Assembly: GCA_039923455.1 (NCBI GenBank)
Contig: JBDTCS010000290.1
Location: 1-29,679 of the forward strand
From: JBDTCS01 sp039923455
GTDB taxonomy: Bacteria; Bacteroidota; Ignavibacteria; Palsa-1295
Direction: 5' to 3'
DNA: 29,679 bases
Shown here: positions 16,566 to 26,150 of the stretch, one piece after another
Position numbering within the stretch: position 1 is the first letter of the stretch
How the letters are laid out: the number at the start of each line of letters is the position of its first letter
Made by a program: the position numbers and the translations under genes
Notes under the pieces: model-generated
What the model was told of the DNA's origin: nothing
Seen by the model: only the letters and a program-made list of their open reading frames with translations
Database searches by the model: none

Positions 16566-19500
16566 ATGAAACGTCAAATTGTCGGTCTCACTCTGTTGAC
16601 TATTGTCACGCTTGCACTTCTCGTGCCAGCTTCGAGTATCGCACAACGCTCGACCCTCAGAGCAGTTCTGAATGTAAGCCCGCATCCAACTCCCTACATT
16701 TCGGAGTGGGCAAATAGACACGAGACCGCAACGCTTATCGTCACGAATACGGGAAACGTAAGCATCCAGGCGAAGTTCAGCGTGGAGGTAAAGAAGGATG
16801 GCTCACCGGTTGCGCGAACAAAGCCGGAGAAGATGCTTCCGGTCACAATACCCGTTGGAATCTCTACGTGGAATGCTGAACAGATGATACCATTCTCTGC
16901 CGTCGATTTTATCGGTGAGGCCAGAACAACTGCGATGCGAACAGGTATGTTGCCCGCAGGGGAGTACGAATATTGTGTAGATCTTCTCAATCCGATAAAC
17001 AATGCGAGTTTGATAGGTTCGCAAATTTGCCGACCGTTTTCGTTGACATCGTACCAAGTGCCCCTGTTGCTCCAACCGGAGGATCAATCAGCGCTGACGG
17101 GACAGACACGTCCCACATTTCGCTGGACAGCAATTACACCGCCGGCACAAGGGGCAATCCGATATGATGTTTCCGTCGCCGAAGTATTGCAAGGTGAGCA
17201 ACCATCGCAAGTGTTTCGCTCGGGTCGAAACACTTTCCGGAACAGCGTGAGCTCCACAACTCAATTGCTGTGGCCTCCGGATATCTCGCTTCCGGCTTCG
17301 GGGTCAAGATATGTTTGGTATGTGCGCGCTTACGATGATCACAATAACCCGATCGGTGAGCCCGATGGTTATTCCTCTCCATCTACTTTCACCGTTCAAG
17401 CAGCCGCAAATGCCAGACGAGCGAATGACAATGTGCAAGCGGATAACAATGCCAGAGTCTCCAACAACAACGCACGAGTGGACAATAATGCTCGGGTCGA
17501 AAACCACGCTCGAGTGGGTAACCAAAATATCGGAGGTCCAGGAAATAGCGCACGGAGTGCAGGTCACGGAAATCAGGAGATCATAGTGGATTACAGCGCC
17601 GGAAACCCAAAGCCCGATTCGAGCACATGTACCAACGGACCTCCCCAGCCGCCAGTGATCGTTAATCACGTACCATCGACACTTGCAGCAGCTACACTGG
17701 TCGATAGCACGGTAAAGGTGGGATTCTTTAGTATGAAGATATTAACCGCCACAGGCACGAGCTCTGCGCTTGCTGGTACCGGTTCGATTCTTGTTCCGTG
17801 GTTGCATACACCCGTCGCAGTCGAGTTCACTTCCATCAAGGTCAACACAGATCTTGTCGTGTGGGACGGTGAAGTTACGACGCAGATAGAAGCGACGCCT
17901 GATGTCTATCCAAAAGCATGGGGACAAAATATTGTTGGCAACGTCGCGTGGTCCAAAAATCTTGTTTCAAAATTGAATACATGGATGCATGCGCATCTCG
18001 GAAAGCTTACCAAAGATCTCGATCTGAACACGCAAGTTACGAATTTCACAAATACACCGCTCAAGTTGCCGCTCGGTATCACAAATCTGAAAGGCTACAC
18101 GATCGGGATCTCCGAGATGAAGTTCGAAACTACCGGCGCAGAGTTAAACGCCGTTGCCGCTTTCCCGATTACAGAGTACGATGACACACTCGGCTTCAAA
18201 GTAGCAGGATTGCCATGCACCACAGGTGGACCTTCGACGAGTGCTGGTAAAGTGAGTCTGCTCGCAGAGCAAACACTCTACGGAAATATTTTTAGCGGTG
18301 ATACCTACACACTTACGATTCACGCGCCCGATAATACTAACGACGGCACCTACGTCAAATGGGATTGTGATGGATTCAAAGAGCTCATGATCGATCTCGA
18401 TATCGGCTTCCCGCGCTCATGGCTTGTGCCGAGCCCTGATACCGATCCAACGAAGAAGTCGCACTCGAATATCAAAACATCAATCGTCGATTGGAATGAT
18501 TGGATAGTGAATGCGACCCTTAACAAGAGCACGATCGTTGGGACGAACGGTCTCGAGCTCGAAGTGCAGCAAATGGCCTTCGATCACTCCGACACGCGCA
18601 ATCCAACAGGAATAATCTTTCCCAAGAATTTTTCTTCCGATAGCTCGCTCACATTCCATGGCTGCTTTATCAAGTCAGCAACGATCGCGTTGCCGGACAA
18701 GCTTCGCTCCTACGACGACCCATCACAAAAGATCACGATCGCTGTCACGAACACAATCATCAATAAGTATGGTGTAACGGGTGTCGTTACGGCCTCGAAT
18801 ATTCTTAACTTCCCCAAAGCCAATATCGCTAATCTTGGTGCGAGCATCGATACGGTGAAAGTCGAATTGCTCAACTCCTCGCTCACGAACGCGTATATGA
18901 AAGGGCGTATCGTGCTTCCGGTCTCTGACACAACGGTTGCGAATGCATTGCTCTATAAAGCGCTGTTCAATAGTGTTAGCGGATTCCAGTTTACGCTGAA
19001 TCCAAACGGACCGATCATTGCGAGTCTTTGGAAAAATGCCAAGCTCACACTTGACCCAACCTCGACTATTACTGTTTCGATCAACACCCAGACTGCCTTT
19101 GACATGTCGCTTGATGGTGGATTCGAATGGGCGAACATCGATATTGGTCCTGTCAAGGCGGTCACGATGGCAATGAATTTTGAGGATCTCTCGATCGGCT
19201 ACAATGTCTCATCAAATGTAATGTCGTTCGATCCCGGCACTTGGAGCTTTGCATCGCCACCAAAGTTTATGCATAATTTCCCTGTCACGATCGAGAGCAT
19301 TAAGTATGTGCCCGAACCGAAGCAAGGCGCAGAGCTCATTCGTGGTGGCCTTACCTTCGATGTTGTCGTCAATCTCGATTCTAACAAGATAGGTGGGAGA
19401 ACTTCGCTTGATGTTATAGGAGCGATCGAAAAGAAGAATGGAAAGTTTGTACCAAGCTTCAAACAAGCTAAGATTACCTCGATCACGATCTTCGCACATC

Positions 19501-21596
19501 TCGCTGCGGTTTCCCTCGATGGCAAAGTTGACCTATTCTCCGGCGATGTGAAGTACGGTGACGGCTATAAGGGAACAATCAAGGCTGTCTTCAACTCGAT
19601 CAAGATGCAAGTGGATGCAACGCTGCAATTTGGCTCGACGGCATATCAAAATAACAATACGAAATATCGATATTGGTATGTGGAGGCAAAAGTGATTCTC
19701 CCACCGGCTGCTGCGATTCCGCTTTTTCCCGGCTATGGTCTGTTTGGTGGAGGATTGGGTGCATGGCGTCACATGAATGTTTCGAATTTCCCAAAGCCGG
19801 ATCCGTTAGCAGTAGCCGCAACAACGACACCGCATGCCGACCTCACATCAGGTGCAACATTTACGCCTGATAACACGATCGCGTTTGGTTTTAAGGTGCT
19901 CGCCGTCATCGGAGTAATGCCTACTCCAAAAACGTTTAACGCAGATGCCGCGCTTGCCGGGCAATTCAGTTCGAGCGGAGGGCTTGCGAGCATCGTCTTC
20001 ACGCTCGATTTCTGGGCCGCAGCTGATCTGACAGAGCGTGCGACTGCACCGGTGTATGGTAACGCGATAGTTAGCTACGTGCCACCGGATAAATTGTTCG
20101 ACATGGCGGCCTATGCGACCTTCAAGTATCCTTCGAGCGGCGACATTATTCGCGGCAACAATATCAATCTGAAGTTGCATGTGAACGGCAAAACCGGCAA
20201 GTGGAATTTTAAGCTCGGCGAGCCGACGCATCTAAACTCTGTAGTTGTTTTGAATTCCGCGACCGTCTCCGAGTATCTCATGTTTGGTAACGACATAAAC
20301 CCGCCGACAGGATTCCTTGATAATACGATTAATGAATTGCACAATGTCGGAATGTGGATCAATCAAACCGCGACGATCGGACAGCAAGCCACATCCGGTA
20401 CAGGCTTCGCTGCGGGATTAACGATTCATGCCAGCACGGGAAATCGGTACTACAATTTATTTGGACGGGTAAACCTTTCGTATTATGCGAGTGCGGGATT
20501 CGAGATCGATATGTCCATGCTCAAATATCCAAACAATGTTGCATGTGGAAGCGTGAGTCCGATCGGAATGCGAGGGTGGTACTTGCAAGGTGGCCTCGCT
20601 GCTTGGTTTTATGGTGGTGTAGGAATTCACATCGATACAAAGTCTGCACCGTGTCTATTCTGCTGCCACCATAACCATCCGAATGGATGCGATTATCACA
20701 TTCTGGATATCAAACTGGGTGCTTGGGTAACGGCGGGCTTTCCGCATCCTGTTTGGGTGACCGGTCATGCGACAGGATCATTCAACTTGTGCGATGGACT
20801 CGTGACGGGCAGCTTCGATGCGAATCTCAATATAGGCGATGCCTGCTCTCCGTCCATTCCGGTCGAGAACAATATTACGTACACTGCGCAGGATGCCGCC
20901 GCTGAACAGTTGAATGATCTTATTCGAACAATTAACCCGTCTCCTTATGCCACGAACTTCAATCCCGATAACAGTATCGGAATTCAGTACGGCTTCACAC
21001 CAAACGATGCATTCGATGTTCAAGAACAGCAGGCGAACGGGAGCCTGATCTATCGGACATTCCAGGCGAGATATACTGTAACGCTCGATTCGCTTGGTCT
21101 GGTGATGCCCTATAGCAACATTCCAAACCAGTCTGCCAACTCTGCGGAGCGTACGATCAACCCGTCAAATGTCGAAGTTCGCGACCCATCCAATGCCGCA
21201 AATACCGCTCAGCGATCAGCCAATAGTCAAACGAGGACGCACGTCTCACATAGTAACGTCACTGAAAGCATTCAACCGGTCCCGCAACCCCTTGTGCTCG
21301 TGAGGGGTGCACAGCCAAACTCGCTCGGCGAGTATTTGTATCGCGTGTTGCGACCTGGGCCAGCGTCACACATTGGGCAACATGTGCTGAACATGACAGA
21401 CACAACTCGCTACAAGCTCACAGTTATCGGCGAACTATGGGAGCTGAAGAACAATGCGTGGGTGAAGGCAAAAAAGCGTGACAATACGTATGTGTCTGCA
21501 ACAAAGATCAGCAATTTCAATACCGGTGTGCATCCACCCATAAGACCCTTGCAATCGCACGAACAGAATAACCACAATAACATGCAGCAACACTAA
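16566..21596 (+). CDS. Giant secreted TANFOR-like surface protein
   Basis: 1676 aa from ATG 16566, which opens a clean signal peptide (MKRQIVGLTLLTIVTLALL, cleavage near SSIAQ). Residues ~30-275 match my memory of the N-terminal TANFOR region of large Bacteroidota proteins: PTPYISEW, ADxxITIPVG-like loops, LPAGEYEYCVDLL, a Pro-rich FRWTAITPP and YVWYVRAYD. A low-complexity linker of NNARV-type repeats follows (~278-322). The remaining ~1300 residues are beta-rich, with VKVGFFSMKI and VEFTSIKVNTD blocks typical of the same protein class. Near residues 1360-1380 lies a Cys/His-dense motif CLFCCHHNHPNGC. There is no T9SS sorting domain; the end is Asn/Gln/His-rich. The stop overlaps the next start (TAATG). 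Function is unknown, probably a cell-surface structural protein. Confidence 0.8.
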   Translation: MKRQIVGLTLLTIVTLALLVPASSIAQRSTLRAVLNVSPHPTPYISEWANRHETATLIVTNTGNVSIQAKFSVEVKKDGSPVARTKPEKMLPVTIPVGISTWNAEQMIPFSAVDFIGEARTTAMRTGMLPAGEYEYCVDLLNPINNASLIGSQICRPFSLTSYQVPLLLQPEDQSALTGQTRPTFRWTAITPPAQGAIRYDVSVAEVLQGEQPSQVFRSGRNTFRNSVSSTTQLLWPPDISLPASGSRYVWYVRAYDDHNNPIGEPDGYSSPSTFTVQAAANARRANDNVQADNNARVSNNNARVDNNARVENHARVGNQNIGGPGNSARSAGHGNQEIIVDYSAGNPKPDSSTCTNGPPQPPVIVNHVPSTLAAATLVDSTVKVGFFSMKILTATGTSSALAGTGSILVPWLHTPVAVEFTSIKVNTDLVVWDGEVTTQIEATPDVYPKAWGQNIVGNVAWSKNLVSKLNTWMHAHLGKLTKDLDLNTQVTNFTNTPLKLPLGITNLKGYTIGISEMKFETTGAELNAVAAFPITEYDDTLGFKVAGLPCTTGGPSTSAGKVSLLAEQTLYGNIFSGDTYTLTIHAPDNTNDGTYVKWDCDGFKELMIDLDIGFPRSWLVPSPDTDPTKKSHSNIKTSIVDWNDWIVNATLNKSTIVGTNGLELEVQQMAFDHSDTRNPTGIIFPKNFSSDSSLTFHGCFIKSATIALPDKLRSYDDPSQKITIAVTNTIINKYGVTGVVTASNILNFPKANIANLGASIDTVKVELLNSSLTNAYMKGRIVLPVSDTTVANALLYKALFNSVSGFQFTLNPNGPIIASLWKNAKLTLDPTSTITVSINTQTAFDMSLDGGFEWANIDIGPVKAVTMAMNFEDLSIGYNVSSNVMSFDPGTWSFASPPKFMHNFPVTIESIKYVPEPKQGAELIRGGLTFDVVVNLDSNKIGGRTSLDVIGAIEKKNGKFVPSFKQAKITSITIFAHLAAVSLDGKVDLFSGDVKYGDGYKGTIKAVFNSIKMQVDATLQFGSTAYQNNNTKYRYWYVEAKVILPPAAAIPLFPGYGLFGGGLGAWRHMNVSNFPKPDPLAVAATTTPHADLTSGATFTPDNTIAFGFKVLAVIGVMPTPKTFNADAALAGQFSSSGGLASIVFTLDFWAAADLTERATAPVYGNAIVSYVPPDKLFDMAAYATFKYPSSGDIIRGNNINLKLHVNGKTGKWNFKLGEPTHLNSVVVLNSATVSEYLMFGNDINPPTGFLDNTINELHNVGMWINQTATIGQQATSGTGFAAGLTIHASTGNRYYNLFGRVNLSYYASAGFEIDMSMLKYPNNVACGSVSPIGMRGWYLQGGLAAWFYGGVGIHIDTKSAPCLFCCHHNHPNGCDYHILDIKLGAWVTAGFPHPVWVTGHATGSFNLCDGLVTGSFDANLNIGDACSPSIPVENNITYTAQDAAAEQLNDLIRTINPSPYATNFNPDNSIGIQYGFTPNDAFDVQEQQANGSLIYRTFQARYTVTLDSLGLVMPYSNIPNQSANSAERTINPSNVEVRDPSNAANTAQRSANSQTRTHVSHSNVTESIQPVPQPLVLVRGAQPNSLGEYLYRVLRPGPASHIGQHVLNMTDTTRYKLTVIGELWELKNNAWVKAKKRDNTYVSATKISNFNTGVHPPIRPLQSHEQNNHNNMQQH

Positions 21597-23812
21597 TGCA
21601 ACAAAAACAACCTCAGCCTATACGTGTTGCACGTGTGCGTGTGCTCGCCGTTGTGATCGTGTTATTGGGTGTGACGAGTGTTCGTGCGCAGATTGTCGGA
21701 TTTGCAAAGGATAGCACAGATCTTCGAGATGCACAACGAGCGAGGATCGGGTTAGCCGCGCGCACGTATCAGGATTCTATCGTGCTACGTTGGGCACCAT
21801 CGAAACCGGTGCTCTTTCAATTCGGAATCAGATCCGGATATGTTATCGAGCGCGCACCTGTCGGCGCAGATAATAAAGCCGAGAACTTCGTCGCGATTGC
21901 GACGAGTACGATCCTGCCTTGGAGTCAGGACCGCTGGGAGCAATATTTTGCGCATCGGCCCGAGATGCAAGATACCGGTATGATCGACTACGACGGCATC
22001 GCATACAGCATGCTCTACGATTCCGTTAGTCCTACGCTCAAAGTTGAGAACGGCGCTGGGGATGTGGCAGATATTCAGCAAAAGAAGAGCGCGTTCGATA
22101 TGAAGTTCGGCATCGCGATGATCGCAGCGGATCGCAGTAGCGCGGCAGCTGAGGGACTTGGTCTCAGGTTCGTTGATCGGGGTGCTAAAGCGAATACTGC
22201 TTACGCGTACCGAGTCCGTCTACTTGGCGATACTAAAACGTACACAGTGGAGGCAGGGACTCTCATTGTTAGCAACGTTCGTTTTGTGGCCGCAATTTAT
22301 CATACGGACTTGCGTACACTCGAAGGCGAAAAAAGTATTTTACTCACGTGGCCGATCAATCCGAAACTTGGTTCTTACTTTGTAGATCGCTCGGATGATA
22401 ATGGGAAGAGCTATCATCGCTTGAACAAAATCCCGACCGTCACGCTGCGGCCCGCTGCAATGATCGTTAGTGATAGCGAAGCGCACTTCGATACCGGACT
22501 TGTCAATTACAAAGTGTATTTCTATCGTATCTACGGCACTACCTCGTTCGCCGACGAAGCGTTGGTTGGTGAGATCAAGGCAATGCCCCGCGATCGCACA
22601 CCGCCTGAGGCTCCGTTTCTTCCAAATCCAAAACCATTCGGAAAGCACGCGATCAAATTGGTTTGGGAGATGCATGATCCGGTCGCAAAAGATCTTGCCG
22701 GGTTTAATATTTTGCGTGACACCTCGGAAAACGGCGAGTTCGTTAGGTTGAACAAAAAACCTTTATTACCTAACGAGCGTGAATATCTGGATGATGCATT
22801 CGAAACGGAACTGCCCAATTACTATGAGGTTGAGGCAGTCGACACTGCCGGAAATGTGAGTCGCTCTTTTCCGGCTTTCACTCCGATTCCGGATTCGATA
22901 CCACCTGCGATGCCAAAATGGATCTCAGGTAAGATGGATACGAACGGTATTGTCACGCTTACCGTCAAAGCGAACAACGAGCGCGACTTTATGGGTTACC
23001 GCTTGCTTCGGTCGAACTCGATGGAGCATGAGTTTGCTGCAGTGCACGAAACGTTTGCGCCCCAAACCGGTGATTTCGAAATGCGAATCGGACGTGATAC
23101 GATCTTGAATGACACGGTGCAAGTTCGATCGCTTACACCGTATGTATACTATCGGGCTGTGGCGCTCGATCAAAGCTTTAACGAGAGCAATCCCTCCGAG
23201 ATCATTGCGGTCGCACGGCCGGATAAAGTACCACCTGTCCCACCCGTGATCACAGGTGTCAACGTTACTGACTCTTCGGTGACGCTAGAGTTTGTGCCGA
23301 GTTCAAGTCTTGATGTGAAGACGCACACACTATTCCGTCGGATCGCAACCGATAAGCCCGGCGCTTGGGACTCGATCCTTCAAGTGAGCGGCAAAGCCAG
23401 AGTCGCGCTGGATAGATCTGTCACAAAAAGTATTCTCTACGAGTTCACTTTGCGAGCAACCGATAGTGCCGGCAACCTCTCGGCGTATTCAGGAAGCATA
23501 TCTGCAAAAGCATATGAAACGGGTGTATGTCCCGCTATAACAAAATTGGTTGGGTCGTATGACTCTGTAAAAAAGCAGATCTTACTCAACTGGGAGTACG
23601 CCGATCGCGGTGCAGGATTGCGTTACATAATCTATCGATCGATCCGAGGCAAAGGATTGCAACAATATGCGTTAGTAAAAGAAGGGAAGACTCACACATT
23701 CTCCGATCGTGAGCTTTGGGGTGCGGGCAACTATGAGTACGCAGTGAAAGTAGAGCTCTCGACCGGAGCGGAATCCAAGTTGAGCGAAAAGGCGAGCATC
23801 GGAATAAGATAG
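21596..23812 (+). CDS. Secreted multi-domain fibronectin type III protein
   Basis: 738 aa. The signal peptide has an Arg-rich n-region and a VLAVVIVLLGVTS core, with cleavage after VRAQ. Residues ~230-738 hold about five FN3-like modules, seen as repeated Pro-rich linkers (PRDRTPPEAPF, IPDSIPPAMPKW, PDKVPPVPPVI) and strand patterns such as LAGFNILRDTSENGEF and YYEVEAVDTAGN. Residues ~35-225 are a less clear beta-rich region. There is no C-terminal sorting signal. ATG 21596 overlaps the stop of the TANFOR-like gene by one base (TAATG), so the two are translationally coupled and probably made in fixed proportion and work together. Ligand and role are unknown. Confidence 0.85.
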   Translation: MQQKQPQPIRVARVRVLAVVIVLLGVTSVRAQIVGFAKDSTDLRDAQRARIGLAARTYQDSIVLRWAPSKPVLFQFGIRSGYVIERAPVGADNKAENFVAIATSTILPWSQDRWEQYFAHRPEMQDTGMIDYDGIAYSMLYDSVSPTLKVENGAGDVADIQQKKSAFDMKFGIAMIAADRSSAAAEGLGLRFVDRGAKANTAYAYRVRLLGDTKTYTVEAGTLIVSNVRFVAAIYHTDLRTLEGEKSILLTWPINPKLGSYFVDRSDDNGKSYHRLNKIPTVTLRPAAMIVSDSEAHFDTGLVNYKVYFYRIYGTTSFADEALVGEIKAMPRDRTPPEAPFLPNPKPFGKHAIKLVWEMHDPVAKDLAGFNILRDTSENGEFVRLNKKPLLPNEREYLDDAFETELPNYYEVEAVDTAGNVSRSFPAFTPIPDSIPPAMPKWISGKMDTNGIVTLTVKANNERDFMGYRLLRSNSMEHEFAAVHETFAPQTGDFEMRIGRDTILNDTVQVRSLTPYVYYRAVALDQSFNESNPSEIIAVARPDKVPPVPPVITGVNVTDSSVTLEFVPSSSLDVKTHTLFRRIATDKPGAWDSILQVSGKARVALDRSVTKSILYEFTLRATDSAGNLSAYSGSISAKAYETGVCPAITKLVGSYDSVKKQILLNWEYADRGAGLRYIIYRSIRGKGLQQYALVKEGKTHTFSDRELWGAGNYEYAVKVELSTGAESKLSEKASIGIR

Positions 23813-23928
23813 TCTTGAATCGGAGAATCAATATTCGTCACATTGTGTAGTTTCATACGCGCAGGAGGACTGAGCTCGTTCTCCCTTATTCCATTCTCGC
23901 GCTGAAGCATCAATGATCTATTCCATAC

Positions 23929-25458
23929 ATGCAAAAAATTTGCATTGCTCTTTTTGTTGTGCTGTTTGTCGGTTCAGTGGAGGCACAGCCGCTTCGCTCG
24001 CTCTTTGGTTTGGGTGTTAACGCTGGTGCGGGTTACGGAGTTAATGAGGCGATCGATCGTCCACTCGCCGGTACCGGCCGAATATTTTTGCTTTGGCAAA
24101 ATGCATTCGGTTCACATATTTCCCCCGATCTCGGTGCAGGTTTTATTCAGATCAGCAGCGGACAAACCGGACGTTGGGCCGACTATACTACCTCGATTAA
24201 CTTTTATGATCTGCGCTTACGATTCAATCCGATTAATTCGGAGGAATGGGCACCATACATCTATGGCGGAATCGGGACGGCGAGTTACCAAGTGCTCGAA
24301 GTGCCGCCGAACGCTGCTCCGGATGCAAAGCTAACCGGTAGTGCAATCTTTTTCCCCATCGGAGTTGGCTTTTCACATAAAGTCGGTTCACATCTTGCGG
24401 TGAGTCTGACGGCCGGTGGAAATCTTGCTATGACGGACGATCTCAATCCCGTTCACGATAACGTCCACGATGGTTGGTACACCGGCATGCTCGGCGTGAC
24501 CTACACATTCGATGACGGACCTACAGATTCCGATCATGATGGGATTACCGACGAAGAAGAACTGAGGCTCGGTACCGACCCCAATAACGCCGACACAGAT
24601 GGCGATGGAATTTCCGACTACGATGAACTCTATAAGTACAAAACAAATCCGCTCAATCCCGATACCGATGGCGACGGACTGAAAGATGGCGAAGAGATAT
24701 TAAAATATCGGACGGACCCACTTAAGAAAGATACTGATGGAGATGGACTTTCCGATGGAGATGAAATTTTTCGGTATCATACGAATCCTCTTGTCGCGGA
24801 CACAGACTCAGACGGTTTGTCCGATGGCGATGAAGTCCTGAAGTATCACACCGATCCGTTGAAGCAAGATACCGATGGTGACAATCTTACGGACGGTGAG
24901 GAAGTCTTGCGATATAAAACGGATCCACTCGCAGCCGATACGGATGGTGATGGTCTGACGGACGGAGAAGAGGTGAAAATGTATCACACCGATCCGCATA
25001 AAATGGATACGGATGGTGGTGGCATTTCGGATGGCGTCGAAGTTCGAAGAGGTACGAATCCACTTGATGCGGTGGACGATATGCCAGTCAAGCACGCAGG
25101 CCTTGATCTTAATATCGGCAGGTCGATCGTGCTGGAAGGTGTCGTCTTTGAAACGAACAAAGCGATCATCAAACCGGAGTCGGAGCCTGTGTTGCAAAAA
25201 GTGTTGACGACGTTTCGAGATAACCCAACGCTTCGAGTAGAGATTCGTGGGCACACCGATAATACGGGCTTGCGTACGAAGAATGTAGCGCTGTCACTGC
25301 AGCGTGCTCAAGCCGTGCGTGCGTGGTTCATCGCGCATGGAGTCGATCAGAGTCGAATGACCACGAAGGGATTAGGGCCCGATCAACCCATTGCTCCCAA
25401 CGACTCGCCGGCGAATAAACAAAAGAATCGCCGAATCGAATTTGCAAGAACGAGCTAA
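23929..25458 (+). CDS. OmpA-family protein with thrombospondin type 3 repeats
   Basis: 509 aa. The signal peptide ends at VEAQ. Residues ~20-195 form an 8-strand-type beta barrel (YGVNEAIDR, SHISPDLGAGFIQI, WYTGMLGVTYTF). Residues 200-380 are eight TSP3-type calcium-binding repeats of about 23 aa, each built on DTDGDGLSDGDE-like loops. Residues ~395-509 are an OmpA C-terminal domain with ETNKAIIKPES, the peptidoglycan-binding GHTDNTG and NKQKNRRIEF. The protein should link outer membrane to cell wall with a calcium-stiffened spacer. It follows the FN3 gene by 116 bp on the same strand and is the likely anchor of that cluster. A terminator follows. Confidence 0.92.
   Translation: MQKICIALFVVLFVGSVEAQPLRSLFGLGVNAGAGYGVNEAIDRPLAGTGRIFLLWQNAFGSHISPDLGAGFIQISSGQTGRWADYTTSINFYDLRLRFNPINSEEWAPYIYGGIGTASYQVLEVPPNAAPDAKLTGSAIFFPIGVGFSHKVGSHLAVSLTAGGNLAMTDDLNPVHDNVHDGWYTGMLGVTYTFDDGPTDSDHDGITDEEELRLGTDPNNADTDGDGISDYDELYKYKTNPLNPDTDGDGLKDGEEILKYRTDPLKKDTDGDGLSDGDEIFRYHTNPLVADTDSDGLSDGDEVLKYHTDPLKQDTDGDNLTDGEEVLRYKTDPLAADTDGDGLTDGEEVKMYHTDPHKMDTDGGGISDGVEVRRGTNPLDAVDDMPVKHAGLDLNIGRSIVLEGVVFETNKAIIKPESEPVLQKVLTTFRDNPTLRVEIRGHTDNTGLRTKNVALSLQRAQAVRAWFIAHGVDQSRMTTKGLGPDQPIAPNDSPANKQKNRRIEFARTS
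24526..25070 (+). repeat. TSP3 coding repeats, mostly 69-bp period
   Basis: Eight in-frame units start at 24526, 24592, 24661, 24730, 24799, 24868, 24937 and 25006; from the second on the spacing is exactly 69 bp. The last unit has Gly in place of a calcium-loop Asp (DTDGGG). Unit sequences have drifted at DNA level but hold the protein pattern. Confidence 0.9.
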
Positions 25459-25474
25459 ACTTTACCAACATAAA

Positions 25475-25501
25475 AAAAGGGACGTGATGCACGTCCCTTT
25501 T
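25475..25501. terminator. Bidirectional terminator between convergent genes
   Basis: A perfect 12-bp stem AAAAGGGACGTG / CACGTCCCTTTT with a 3-nt loop. Read on the - strand it ends in seven T, on the + strand in four. It serves the OmpA/TSP3 gene (+, ends 25458) and the OsmC gene (-, ends 25526). Confidence 0.88.
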
Positions 25502-25525
25502 GAATTCAAGTTACTTTAGGTTAGC

Positions 25526-25954
25526 TCAAACAAGCTTCGCAGTAACTGTGATGTTCGCGACACCTGCGAGTGCTCTGCTAACCGGGCAGTTCTGCTTCGT
25601 GCCAGCTGCGATCTCCTGAAATTTAGCATCGTCGATACCCGGAACGGTTGCCGTAACTTCGAGATGAATGCTCTCGATCGTCCACTTGCCGCTCGCGTTA
25701 TCAAATCCTACGGTTGCGTGTGTATTGATCGATGTCGGAGGAAGTCCGGCCTTCGTCAGGTCACCCGAAAGTGCCATCGAGTAGCAACCAGCATGTGCTG
25801 CGCCGATCAATTCTTCAGGATTCGTACCGACACCTGACTCCATGCGGCTGTTCCAGGAGTAAGCGCCTTTGAATGCGCCGCTACCAAATGTCATTTCGCC
25901 CGTACCACTCTTGAGGTCACCTTGCCATGCTGCGTCTGCGTTTCTTGTCTGCAT
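25526..25954 (-). CDS. OsmC-family peroxiredoxin
   Basis: 142 aa from ATG 25954; the upstream extension to 26029 is AT-rich, Gln/Lys/Asn-rich and not conserved-looking. The family reduces organic or lipid hydroperoxides. The two redox cysteines are in place: one in AAHAGCYSMAL and one in QNCPVSRAL. FGSGAFKGAYSWNSR and TNPEELIGAAHAG are typical of OsmC rather than Ohr, though I did not separate the two by alignment. It is cytoplasmic, with no signal peptide. It is divergent from the Asp-box gene across 196 bp, and convergent with the OmpA gene via a shared terminator. Confidence 0.93.
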   Translation of the reverse strand: MQTRNADAAWQGDLKSGTGEMTFGSGAFKGAYSWNSRMESGVGTNPEELIGAAHAGCYSMALSGDLTKAGLPPTSINTHATVGFDNASGKWTIESIHLEVTATVPGIDDAKFQEIAAGTKQNCPVSRALAGVANITVTAKLV

Positions 25955-26072
25955 TGTATTCTTAAAATTAGATTGTTTTGAATTTTGCTCTTTCGGCTGT
26001 TGGAGCGCATAGAACACGCATCGGGGCAACAGAATTCACGACAATAGTAGGCTGATTTGGCGAAGAAAATCT

Positions 26073-26085
26073 GGACTCAGAGTCC
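26073..26085. promoter_or_regulatory. 13-bp palindrome in divergent intergenic region
   Basis: GGACTC-A-GAGTCC is a perfect palindrome around one base. It lies 118 bp upstream of the OsmC start and 65 bp upstream of the Asp-box gene start, so it could be a shared operator. It could also be chance. Confidence 0.3.
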
Positions 26086-26150
26086 TATGCTGCGTGTTGC
26101 CAACCTAGGAAGGCGTTAAACTTTTCGTATTCAGCTACCCGAGAATCTTC

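Noticed and set aside
24808..25254. 148-aa open frame on the - strand with repeats
   Set aside because: Its apparent repeats mirror the TSP3 coding repeats in antisense; not a gene.
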